Below, in pieces: positions 1-7,232 of a stretch of DNA of 22,178 bases; within the stretch, counting starts at the first letter, position 1; each line of letters starts with the position of its first letter. Origin of the DNA: Gemmatimonadaceae bacterium. GTDB lineage: Bacteria; Latescibacterota; UBA2968; UBA8231. Under the pieces are notes generated by a model that saw only the letters and a program-made list of their open reading frames with translations, did no database searches and was not told the DNA's origin. The position numbers were made by a program, and so were the translations under genes. The DNA is taken from assembly GCA_002726335.1 (NCBI GenBank), contig PBSR01000086.1, forward strand, positions 1-22,178, in the 5' to 3' direction.

Positions 1-481
1 CGAGCATCACATCCATGGGGCCACTGAACAGGGGCTGTGTGATGGGGTGGTGGCCGGCGGCGCGGTCGACGAGGAAGTCGACGAACTCGTTGAGCTTGCT
101 GATCCATTCCTGGTCCGGCTCGAGGTATCGTTCGGCGCGCCAGTCGCCGACGCAGGGCTCCGCCCATGGGCCACCGGTGACGATGCGCACCGGACAGCCG
201 TAGGCGGCTTCGGTCCAGCACATGCCCGGCGGGCCCTGACTGGCGATGAAGTCACCGCGAACCACGTCCTGGATCGGCGCGCCGCCATAGAATCTGGCCG
301 GGTCCAGCAGCTCGGGCGTAATCAGGCGGCCATCTGCCGACCGCGTACCGTCGGCCAGGGGGATGCCGCCTCTCTCCTCCAGCGGCTTGTGCGCCGACAC
401 CGACATCAAGGGTGTGTCGCCCTGGCGTTGCCAGAACGCCTCGTGCCGCGTCAGCAGATCCTGCAGTCGGTTGCCGTTCAT
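1..481 (-). CDS. Uroporphyrinogen-decarboxylase-like protein, N-terminal part, runs off the window
   Basis: The frame is open from an ATG at 481 down to base 1 without a stop, giving 160 codons; the C-terminal part lies outside the window. The segment opens with an RHEAFWQR-type helix and later has PGMCWTEAAYGCPVRI followed by GGPWAEP. This resembles the 'GxPWxEAxLGCP ... WAEP' segment I know from URO-D-superfamily proteins of Poribacteria- and Planctomycetes-type genomes. The start is supported by an AGGAAAG ribosome binding site about 4 bases upstream. It lies 24 bases after the stop of another URO-D-like gene, so both are probably co-transcribed. The catalytic half is not visible, so substrate and activity cannot be judged. 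True uroporphyrinogen decarboxylase (HemE) is unlikely because the N-terminus differs. Confidence 0.7.
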   Translation of the reverse strand, partial: MNGNRLQDLLTRHEAFWQRQGDTPLMSVSAHKPLEERGGIPLADGTRSADGRLITPELLDPARFYGGAPIQDVVRGDFIASQGPPGMCWTEAAYGCPVRIVTGGPWAEPCVGDWRAERYLEPDQEWISKLNEFVDFLVDRAAGHHPITQPLFSGPMDVML

Positions 482-505
482 GATCTTTCCTTTCTGTCCG
501 GCCAC

Positions 506-1573
506 TCAGGCAGGCGCGGAGAAATCGCCATGTGTCTCACACGCATGCTGGTAGGTGGCGAATGACTCCAGGGGGATTTCGGGGCTGACCGAATGGGTGC
601 CGATGACGAACCCCCCGTCCCGCCCCAGCTCGATGAGGGTTCTGGCTTCTTCTTCTATTTCGAAGGCCGTACCGAGGGGTAAGGTCCGGGTGTTGCACAT
701 GCCGCCGGTGAGAATGAGCTGCGGATAACGCACTCGCAACTCCTCGGCGACCATACTGGCCCGGCGCTCCAGCGGATTCAGACCGTCGATGCCGGCGTCG
801 ACGAGCATGTCGAGGATCGGCAGGATGTTGCCATCGGAATGTAAGATCACGTAGCGTGCACCCGCCGCCTTATAGGCATGGATCATGCGGCGATACGCCG
901 GCAACAGCACCTGCTCGAAGGAATCGGGTGAGAACATGGGCCCGCCGTTGTGGGCCATGTCGTCGTAGATCCAGACGCCGGTGTCGGTCAGATCCCAGCG
1001 TCGCAGCAGCTCGATGGCCATGTCGATCAGATGATCGGCCATCTTGTCGGCCAGGGCCCGCGCCAGCGACGGGTCGCCGGCCATGTCGAGGAGGAACTGC
1101 TCCGTGCCGCGCACGAAGCTGGTGCGCAGATAGGGGCCGCCCGTCTTGCCGAAGACGCAGTAGTCCGTCTTGTCCCTGGCCAGCTGCGATGCCGTCTCCT
1201 GCAGGTCTGCCCCGTGGACGGCGTAGCGCTGGTCGAGGTCCGGCGCGTCGAAGGTGATTTTCTCGGGATCGCTGCCTGGTGGGATCGGCACTTCGAGGAC
1301 CTCGTCGAAGTAGGCCCCCTCCCGCGCACGAACGGTACGTCCCCAGTCATCGATACGCGTCGTCCAGGCACCCCGTCGCGAGAGTCGCTTGGCGCGCGTT
1401 GGAAAAGCGCCCTCCCGCGGACACCAGATGGCGACATCGCTGAGGCTCTGCCGGCGTCCCAGCCGTTGTTCCCACGCCGGGGGCAGGTCCCAGAAGCTGT
1501 CGAATCGGGGGATTCGATCGGGCTGCTCGAAGCGGCAGGCGCGCAGGACGCGTTCGTGTGAGGTGATAGACAT
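506..1573 (-). CDS. Uroporphyrinogen-decarboxylase/methyltransferase superfamily protein
   Basis: A complete 355-aa protein of usual length for the URO-D superfamily. It begins with the family signature SHERVLRACRFEQPDRIPRF. The C-terminal barrel half shows YDDMAHNGGPMFSPDSFEQV (203-222), ILHSDGNI (243-250), GIDGLNPLE (261-269), TGGMCNT (289-295) and IGTHSVSPEIP (324-334). Corrinoid methyltransferases of this fold (MtaA/MtbA) bind zinc through His-x-Cys and a later Cys. Here the equivalents look like H245-S-D247 and H327, with C293 the only nearby cysteine, so canonical thiol-activating zinc chemistry is doubtful. The ATG is preceded by GAGG. The gene lies 28 bases after a DUF1848 gene and 24 bases before a second URO-D-like gene. 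The superfamily is clear; the substrate is unknown. Confidence 0.85.
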   Translation of the reverse strand: MSITSHERVLRACRFEQPDRIPRFDSFWDLPPAWEQRLGRRQSLSDVAIWCPREGAFPTRAKRLSRRGAWTTRIDDWGRTVRAREGAYFDEVLEVPIPPGSDPEKITFDAPDLDQRYAVHGADLQETASQLARDKTDYCVFGKTGGPYLRTSFVRGTEQFLLDMAGDPSLARALADKMADHLIDMAIELLRRWDLTDTGVWIYDDMAHNGGPMFSPDSFEQVLLPAYRRMIHAYKAAGARYVILHSDGNILPILDMLVDAGIDGLNPLERRASMVAEELRVRYPQLILTGGMCNTRTLPLGTAFEIEEEARTLIELGRDGGFVIGTHSVSPEIPLESFATYQHACETHGDFSAPA

Positions 1574-1601
1574 GGTGGCGGGCCTCGGACTTGCCCGTCA
1601 A

Positions 1602-2543
1602 TTACCTCCGATCGGGCTCTGGCCGCAACATCGGCCCCGCCGGGTCGTGTCGCTGGAAGTTCCTCACTGCCGCGTCGTGAGATGTGACCACATAGCAGTA
1701 CTTGCATCCGGCCACGCAGGAATTGTCCATACCGATGTCCACGGTCCGCAGACACTGACAGCTCTGCCGTGACGGTGCCGGGGCCAGCTCGGCGACGCGG
1801 GTCTGCAGTCTGTCCCCGTAGGGGGCAAACAACTCCAGGCCGCAACATTGCGATGCGGGCAGGCTCAGCTCCGGGTTGCAGCACGAACGCAGTTCCAGCC
1901 CGTGGGTCGTAGCCACCGTCTGCAACTCGGCCATCATTGCCGCTGTCGACTCCGCCTCCACCTGAAGCAGGCCAGGGTACCGTTTCGCCGCGGTTTTGTG
2001 CCGGTCCGGATCCAGCGGCCGGAACCGCACCGTGTCGTCAGCCACCCGGCGGATCGTCTTGAGATACGGTTCCACCACCGAGACATTGACGACGCGGGTT
2101 GCACCCGCCAGCTGCCCGGCGATCTGGCTGAAGTTTGCCACGTGCCAGGCGCTGTCGTGGACCCCGGACAACACGATCGGGTCGTAGCGCCATTGGATGC
2201 AGGCTGGATCCGGCAGATCCTCGCTCTGCCGTCGAAAGTCATCGACGGCCGCGGTTAACCCCGGGGTATGTGGCTCGAGATCGGAGCCGTAGTTGGTGAT
2301 CGTGTACTGGACGGCGTACGGCACACCGTCATCGCGCAGGGCCCTCAGGTTGTCGGCGAAAGGTTGTGCCAGGCGCGTCCAGAACAGATAGCCGAGAACG
2401 TCTTTGTCCTGCAGCGACACCGCCCCCCGCCCACCGAAGGCGTTGCGAAACTGAACGTGCCCTGCCGCCCGTCTCGCCGCGAAGAAGCGGGAATAGTACC
2501 GAGGGATGTCTGTGCGCCTCGAAGCGCTGATGATCGTAGCCAC
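1602..2543 (-). CDS. DUF1848 family protein with C-terminal radical-SAM-like cysteine cluster
   Basis: I chose the GTG at 2543 because the protein then begins directly with the DUF1848 hallmark IISASRRTDIP (4-14). The open frame continues far upstream, but only as antisense of the GH95-like gene. The product is 313 aa, the usual family length. It carries an RYDPIVLSG segment near 119-127, as in the family. At the C-terminus a C262-x-C264 pair is followed by C276-x3-C280-x2-C283, which is the radical-SAM spacing. DUF1848 proteins are predicted Fe-S enzymes of unknown reaction. The gene is first in a minus-strand run with two URO-D-like genes (28-base gap) and is divergent from the GH95-like gene. 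The start codon has only a weak ribosome binding site, so the start is less certain than the family. Confidence 0.85.
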   Translation of the reverse strand: MATIISASRRTDIPRYYSRFFAARRAAGHVQFRNAFGGRGAVSLQDKDVLGYLFWTRLAQPFADNLRALRDDGVPYAVQYTITNYGSDLEPHTPGLTAAVDDFRRQSEDLPDPACIQWRYDPIVLSGVHDSAWHVANFSQIAGQLAGATRVVNVSVVEPYLKTIRRVADDTVRFRPLDPDRHKTAAKRYPGLLQVEAESTAAMMAELQTVATTHGLELRSCCNPELSLPASQCCGLELFAPYGDRLQTRVAELAPAPSRQSCQCLRTVDIGMDNSCVAGCKYCYVVTSHDAAVRNFQRHDPAGPMLRPEPDRR

Positions 2544-2654
2544 AGCCTGAACTAATGAACGCGGATCGAACCTGGGCAACCCATCCCGTGGCTTGCGCCC
2601 TGCAGGCCTTCTGGACACACTTCTCTCAACACCGCGATTCAGAAAGAGAATGTG

Positions 2655-4892
2655 ATGCCAGAACCATATGAGTGGGAGTTCCCCTTGCCGCGCACGCACA
2701 CCGGGATGCTGCAGGGCAACGGCACTCTGGGGTTGATGATCTGGGGCGAGGGCAGCGTCCTGCGCCTGACCCTGGGTCGGGCCGACCTGTGGGACCATCG
2801 CGGTGGCCTGCCGTGGACCGAGAAGCAGTCCTACGCCAACATCCGCGACTGCCTGGAGGGACACGATGAGGCCCGTCTGCGCCAGCTCTTCGAGGACACG
2901 GAACGTCCGGAGGGAGTCCCCCGCCGGCCGAGCGTCATCCCCGTGGGCCGCCTCGAACTGGATTTCGGTCGTGGCACCGAACTTGCCACCGGGTCGCTGG
3001 ATACGGCCGACGGTACCGTCACCGTACGGCTGCGCCGGGGCCGACGGCAGTACACCGTACGCCTGCTGCTGGACATGGCTGCCTGCCTCGCCTGTGTCAC
3101 CGTACCGCCCGGATTGCCCGTGCCCGATATCAAACGGTTGCCCGCGTGGAAGTGGGTGGGCGACGAGCTGAAAGCCATCTCCTTCCAGCCGCCGCAGCGG
3201 TATTCCACCGGAGAGGGGGCGGGGTGGTTTCAGATGCTGCCCGACGACAACGGGGTCTGCGTAGAGCATCGGTGGCGGGGCCGTTCGTTGCTCATCGGCG
3301 TCAGCCGCGGTGAGAGCAAGGCGGCGGCCCGGACGGCCGTTGCTGCCGTACTCGACGACCAGTGGCCGGGAAGCGTGCTGAAACTCAGTCGTCGCATCAG
3401 CCGCTGGTGGAAAGCGTACTGGCGGGACACCGCACAGCTCGATCTGCCCGACGACAACCTGGGTTTCCTCTACGACTACGGCATGTACAAGTTTGCCGGG
3501 CTGACCCAACCCGAGGGCGTAGCCGCCACCCTGCAGGGGCCGTGGATCGAAGAGTACCAGATGCCTCCCTGGTCGAGCGACTACCACTTCAACATCAACG
3601 TGCAGATGTGCTACTGGCCGGCCTTCCACGGCAACCGCCTCGAGCACCTGCGCCCCCTGTTCGACATGATTCAGGGCTGGACCCCCGTGCTGCGCCACAA
3701 CGCCCGCGTCTTTCTCGGCATCGACGACGGTCTCATGCTGCCCCACGCCGTCGACGATCGTTGCACCTGCATGGGCGGCTTCTGGACCGGCAGCGTCGAT
3801 CACGGCTGCACCGCCTGGGTGGCCCAGATGATGTACCGCTACTACCGCTATACTGCGGACCGTCAGTTTCTCCGCGAGATCGCCTTTCCCTTCATGCAGG
3901 GCGCCATGCGGGTGTACGAGGAAATGCTGGAGCAGGACGGCGACAGTCTGGTGCTGCCCGTGTCGGTATCACCCGAGTATCGCGGCGCCGGCATGGACGC
4001 CTGGGGTCGCAATGCCAGCTTCCAACTGGCCTGCATCCATCGCCTGTGCGAGGACCTGCTCGAGGCGGCGGCGGCGCTCAAGGAAACTCCCCGCCCCGTC
4101 TGGTCCAGCGTCCTCGACCGCTTGCCGAAGGTCTGCCTCAGGGGCCCGGAAGGGTCTGAGGAGATCGCCCTGTGGGAGGACACGCCTCTGGAGGAAAGCC
4201 ACCGGCATCACTCCCATCTGGCAGCCATCGCCCCCTTCGATGTGCTCGATCTCGACGATGCTGACACCAGCGGCCTGGTGGAACGCAGCCTGCGGCGCTG
4301 GCTGGCCGAGGGTCCGGGATTGTGGAGCGGCTGGTGTGTGCCCTGGGCCAGCATGATCCAGACTCGCGTCGGCAGCGCTGACGCCGCCGTGCTCTGGCTG
4401 GAGATCTGGCGACGGGTGTTCACCAACGTCGGTCACGGCACCCTGCACAACATCGACTTCCCTGGCGTCTCGCTCATGGGCGGCCGGTCCATGGGCGCGC
4501 TCGACAAGAGCCACGAGATCATGCAGATGGACGCCGGCATGTCCTGCGTCGCCGCCCTGCATGAACTGCTCGTCCACGAGCGCCGTGGTGTCACCTATCT
4601 GTTCTCCGGCGCCCCCTCCGAGTGGCAGGAAGTGGGCTTTCGTAAGGTGCGCACCGGTGGCGCCTTCCTGCTCAGCGCCAAGCGCACGCGGGGCCGGGTC
4701 GGTGCGGTTCGCATCCGCAGTCTCGCCGGCGGTTCGCTGCGGCTGGCCAACCCCTGGCCGGGCGAAACGCCGCGGCTGCGCCGGGCCGATGGCACCGAAC
4801 GACAGGTTACAGGTCGCGTGCTGCGGCTGCGGGTACCCAGGGGAGAGACGGCCGCTCTGCTCGCGCCGCCTCGACCCGCCGCGCGCTCATGA
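2655..4892 (+). CDS. Glycoside hydrolase family 95-like protein (alpha-L-fucosidase / alpha-L-galactosidase fold)
   Basis: A protein of about 745 aa with an N-terminal beta-sandwich region (roughly 1-250) and an alpha/alpha-barrel region. GH95 landmarks are readable, numbering from the in-frame GTG at 2652: LQGNGTLGLMIWG near 20-32; PPWSSDYHFNINVQMCYWPA with N314 and N316; VSPEY with E442; HRHHSHL at 517-523; and IMQMDAGM with D627. In characterised GH95 enzymes two Asn, one Glu (acid) and one Asp at comparable spacing form the active site, so catalytic residues appear retained. Sequence elsewhere is divergent, so linkage specificity is not predictable. No signal peptide is visible, which suggests a cytoplasmic enzyme. 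The ATG at 2655 follows an AGAAAGAGA ribosome binding site; GTG 2652 is an alternative. Its stop overlaps the miaA start. Confidence 0.8.
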   Translation: MPEPYEWEFPLPRTHTGMLQGNGTLGLMIWGEGSVLRLTLGRADLWDHRGGLPWTEKQSYANIRDCLEGHDEARLRQLFEDTERPEGVPRRPSVIPVGRLELDFGRGTELATGSLDTADGTVTVRLRRGRRQYTVRLLLDMAACLACVTVPPGLPVPDIKRLPAWKWVGDELKAISFQPPQRYSTGEGAGWFQMLPDDNGVCVEHRWRGRSLLIGVSRGESKAAARTAVAAVLDDQWPGSVLKLSRRISRWWKAYWRDTAQLDLPDDNLGFLYDYGMYKFAGLTQPEGVAATLQGPWIEEYQMPPWSSDYHFNINVQMCYWPAFHGNRLEHLRPLFDMIQGWTPVLRHNARVFLGIDDGLMLPHAVDDRCTCMGGFWTGSVDHGCTAWVAQMMYRYYRYTADRQFLREIAFPFMQGAMRVYEEMLEQDGDSLVLPVSVSPEYRGAGMDAWGRNASFQLACIHRLCEDLLEAAAALKETPRPVWSSVLDRLPKVCLRGPEGSEEIALWEDTPLEESHRHHSHLAAIAPFDVLDLDDADTSGLVERSLRRWLAEGPGLWSGWCVPWASMIQTRVGSADAAVLWLEIWRRVFTNVGHGTLHNIDFPGVSLMGGRSMGALDKSHEIMQMDAGMSCVAALHELLVHERRGVTYLFSGAPSEWQEVGFRKVRTGGAFLLSAKRTRGRVGAVRIRSLAGGSLRLANPWPGETPRLRRADGTERQVTGRVLRLRVPRGETAALLAPPRPAARS

Positions 4893-5818
4893 GCAAGTCT
4901 GACGCCATCAACCTGCTCGTCGTCTGCGGTGCCACGGCCTCGGGCAAGACGCGCCTGGGGGTGGAGCTGGCCCGTCGATACGGCGGCGAGATCATCTCCG
5001 TCGATTCACGCCAGGTCTACCGGGGTCTCGACATCGGCAGCGGCAAGGATCTCGGCGAGTACGAGACCCCCGACGGCCCGGTGCCCTACCACCTCATCGA
5101 CATCGTCGATCCGCAGCAGGTGTACAGCCTGTGGAACTATCTCGAGGATTTCGACAGGGTCTTCGCCGACATCTCCTCAAGGGACCGCCTGCCCGTCGCC
5201 GTGGGCGGTACGGGACTGTACCTGGAAGCCGTGCTGCGCGGCTACGAGATCCCCCAGATGCCCGCCGACGAAGAACTGCGCGCCGAGCTCATGCAGGAGT
5301 CCGTCGTCGACCTCGAGCGGCGGCTGCGCCAGTTGGATCCGGAGCGCTACCGGAACCTGGACGCCAGCGGTGGCAAGAGACGACTGGTCCGCGCCCTCGA
5401 GGTGTCTCTGGCCGAGGCAGAGTCCGATGGTCGCACTGCCGCCGTGAGCGCCGAGTTGCAGCCCCTCGTCCTCTGTGTCCGCTGGGACCGCGAGATCCTG
5501 CGCCAGCGTGTCGCCAGACGCCTCGACGAGCGCCTCGACGCCGGCATGATAGAGGAGGTGAGGGCTCTGGTGGATGCCGGCATCGGCATGGGACGGCTGG
5601 ACCAGCTGGGTATGGAGTTCCGCCACGTGGGCCGTTTCGTCTTCGGTGACACCACGCACGAGCAGATGCGCACCGATCTGCTGCAGGCCATCTGCCGGCT
5701 GGTCAAACGCCAGGACACCTGGTTTCGCGGCATGGAGCGGCGCGGGACCCCCGTACACTGGCTTGATGGGGACGACACCGAGGCCGCCGTAGCGATCGTG
5801 GCGTCAATCATGGGATAG
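4889..5818 (+). CDS. miaA: tRNA dimethylallyltransferase (tRNA A37 isopentenyltransferase)
   Basis: A 309-aa protein of normal MiaA length. MiaA transfers a dimethylallyl group to N6 of adenosine 37 in tRNAs reading UNN codons. The P-loop is GATASGKT (14-21; the usual Pro is Ala). The general-base segment is VDSRQVY with D39, followed by LDIGSGKDLGEYE (48-59). GGTGLYLEAVL (106-116) and RQDTWFR (274-280) match the tRNA-binding and C-terminal family motifs. The GSGKDLxEY form replaces the commoner DIGTAKP motif and marks a divergent MiaA subgroup. The start ATG overlaps the stop of the GH95-like gene (ATGA), so translation is probably coupled, although the functions look unrelated. The EgtB-like gene follows on the same strand. 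Confidence 0.92.
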   Translation: MSKSDAINLLVVCGATASGKTRLGVELARRYGGEIISVDSRQVYRGLDIGSGKDLGEYETPDGPVPYHLIDIVDPQQVYSLWNYLEDFDRVFADISSRDRLPVAVGGTGLYLEAVLRGYEIPQMPADEELRAELMQESVVDLERRLRQLDPERYRNLDASGGKRRLVRALEVSLAEAESDGRTAAVSAELQPLVLCVRWDREILRQRVARRLDERLDAGMIEEVRALVDAGIGMGRLDQLGMEFRHVGRFVFGDTTHEQMRTDLLQAICRLVKRQDTWFRGMERRGTPVHWLDGDDTEAAVAIVASIMG

Positions 5819-5879
5819 CTTGCTCGTTCTCCCCTGACGCCGCTTCTTTGCCCACTCGATCTACAAAGTGGAGAAGCAG

Positions 5880-7226
5880 ATGAAACAGCTGGAAGACAAA
5901 CACTGGACGGTCCCCGCTGACGAACTGGCGCGGGACATAACTGAAGCGCGGCAACGAACGCTGAAACTGGTGTCCGATCTGGGCGACGAACAGATGACGG
6001 GCCCCCTGATCGAGATCATCAACCCCTTCCTCTGGGAGCTGGGTCACACCGCCTTCTTCTACGAGGCCTTCCTCCTTCGTGCCCTCGACGGGACCCCCCC
6101 CCTCCTGGAGGGGGGGGACAATCTTTATAACTCTTTCACCGTCGAACATGACACCCGCTGGGGGCTCCCCCTCCCGTCCCGCAAAGACACGCTGGCCTAC
6201 ATGGATCGGGAGCATACTCTGACCCTGGAGCGCCTTGACGGCAGCACACCGAACGCAGTCGAGACGTATCTCAATCTGCTGGCCCTGCACCACGAGGACA
6301 TGCACGGCGAAGCCTTCACGTACATGCGGCAGACCCTCGAGTACTGTGCCCCCGATCTCAATGGTGCCGGGGGGGCTCCAACATCGAATGGGAACACAGG
6401 TCAGGGACCCCTTCCCGGCGATGTGGACGTACCCGGCGGCGTGTATCAGCTGGGAGCTGCCCCGGACGTTCCCTTCGTCTTCGACAACGAGAAGTGGGCC
6501 CACCCGGTGGAGGTCGCCCCCTTCCAGATCGCCCGCGCCCCCGTAACGAACGCAGAGTTTGCCGAGTTCATCGAAGCCGGCGGCTACGGACAGCAGGACC
6601 TGTGGGACTACGAAGGCTGGGTGTGGCGCAACCGGACCGGCGCCCAACACCCCGTCTACTGGACGCGGGGCAGCGGCGGCTGGCAGCGTCGTCACTTCGA
6701 CCGCATGGTGTCGCTGGAGGAGCACGCCCCCGCCAGCCATATCACCTGGTACGAGGCCGACGCCTACTGCAACTGGGCGGGACGACGCCTGCCCACCGAG
6801 GCGGAGTGGGACATGGCGGCCAGCGCCGAGCCCACCGACGACGGTGGCTCAGTCACCGGGCGGAAGCGGCGGTACCCCTGGGGCGACGAAACGCCCGAAC
6901 CCCGTCACGCCAACCTGGACTCGCGCGCCATGGGCTGCGCCGATGTCGGGGCTTTCCCCGACGGGGACAGCGCCTTCGGTTGCCGCCAGATGGCGGGCAA
7001 CGTCTGGGAGTGGACGGCGTCGCCCTTCTACCCGCTGCCCGGGTACGTCCTGGACTTTCCCTACAAGGAGTACTCCGCACCATGGTTCGGCTATCGTAAA
7101 GTGCTCAAGGGGGGCGCCTGGGCGACCCGATCGCGTCTGGCCTACAACTGCTACCGGAACTTCTTCCCCCCCCATCGAAATGATGTGATTGCCGGATTCC
7201 GCACCTGCCCGGGTGGCGCCGCGTAG
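5880..7226 (+). CDS. EgtB-like non-haem iron enzyme (DinB_2 plus FGE-sulfatase domains)
   Basis: About 448 aa. The N-terminal DinB-like four-helix domain (about 1-155) carries H56 in ELGHTAFFYEAF and the HX3HXE iron motif H138-EDM-H142-G-E144. These positions nearly coincide with the iron ligands of mycobacterial EgtB. A Gly/Pro/Asn-rich linker (about 156-185) leads to a C-terminal FGE/sulfatase-modifying-factor domain with RLPTEAEWDMAA, NVWEWTASPFYP, LKGGAWATRSRLAYN and RNFFPPHRND. EgtB joins a cysteine-derived thiol to hercynine as a sulfoxide; related enzymes (SenA, OvoA-type) use other donors. No egtD, egtC or selD-like gene lies in this window, so the substrate is open. ATG 5880 has GGAG 6 bases upstream; an in-frame GTG at 5868 is the alternative. 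The gene contains runs C9, G8, G7 and C8, unusual for this window. Confidence 0.82.
   Translation: MKQLEDKHWTVPADELARDITEARQRTLKLVSDLGDEQMTGPLIEIINPFLWELGHTAFFYEAFLLRALDGTPPLLEGGDNLYNSFTVEHDTRWGLPLPSRKDTLAYMDREHTLTLERLDGSTPNAVETYLNLLALHHEDMHGEAFTYMRQTLEYCAPDLNGAGGAPTSNGNTGQGPLPGDVDVPGGVYQLGAAPDVPFVFDNEKWAHPVEVAPFQIARAPVTNAEFAEFIEAGGYGQQDLWDYEGWVWRNRTGAQHPVYWTRGSGGWQRRHFDRMVSLEEHAPASHITWYEADAYCNWAGRRLPTEAEWDMAASAEPTDDGGSVTGRKRRYPWGDETPEPRHANLDSRAMGCADVGAFPDGDSAFGCRQMAGNVWEWTASPFYPLPGYVLDFPYKEYSAPWFGYRKVLKGGAWATRSRLAYNCYRNFFPPHRNDVIAGFRTCPGGAA
6095..6117. repeat. Perfect inverted repeat in homopolymer tract inside the EgtB-like gene
   Basis: Eight C followed by TCC, a single T, then GGA followed by eight G gives two 11-base complementary arms around one base; a ninth C lies just outside at 6094. 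It encodes PPLLEGG in frame. It could form a hairpin in DNA or RNA and is a place where slippage or assembly errors are likely. Confidence 0.85.
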
Positions 7227-7232
7227 AATACC

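Noticed and set aside
506..1573. HemE (true uroporphyrinogen decarboxylase)
   Set aside because: Several divergent copies occur together, haem genes are absent around them, and the active-site motifs differ from HemE.
1027..1884. 285-aa minus-strand frame overlapping the URO-D-like and DUF1848 genes
   Set aside because: It is a frame-shifted shadow with Arg/Ser/Pro-rich sequence, typical of high-GC noncoding frames.
2544..3803. Long upstream extension of the DUF1848 reading frame, up to 733 aa
   Set aside because: The extension is antisense to the GH95-like gene and has no family signature. The DUF1848 hallmark sequence starts right at GTG 2543.
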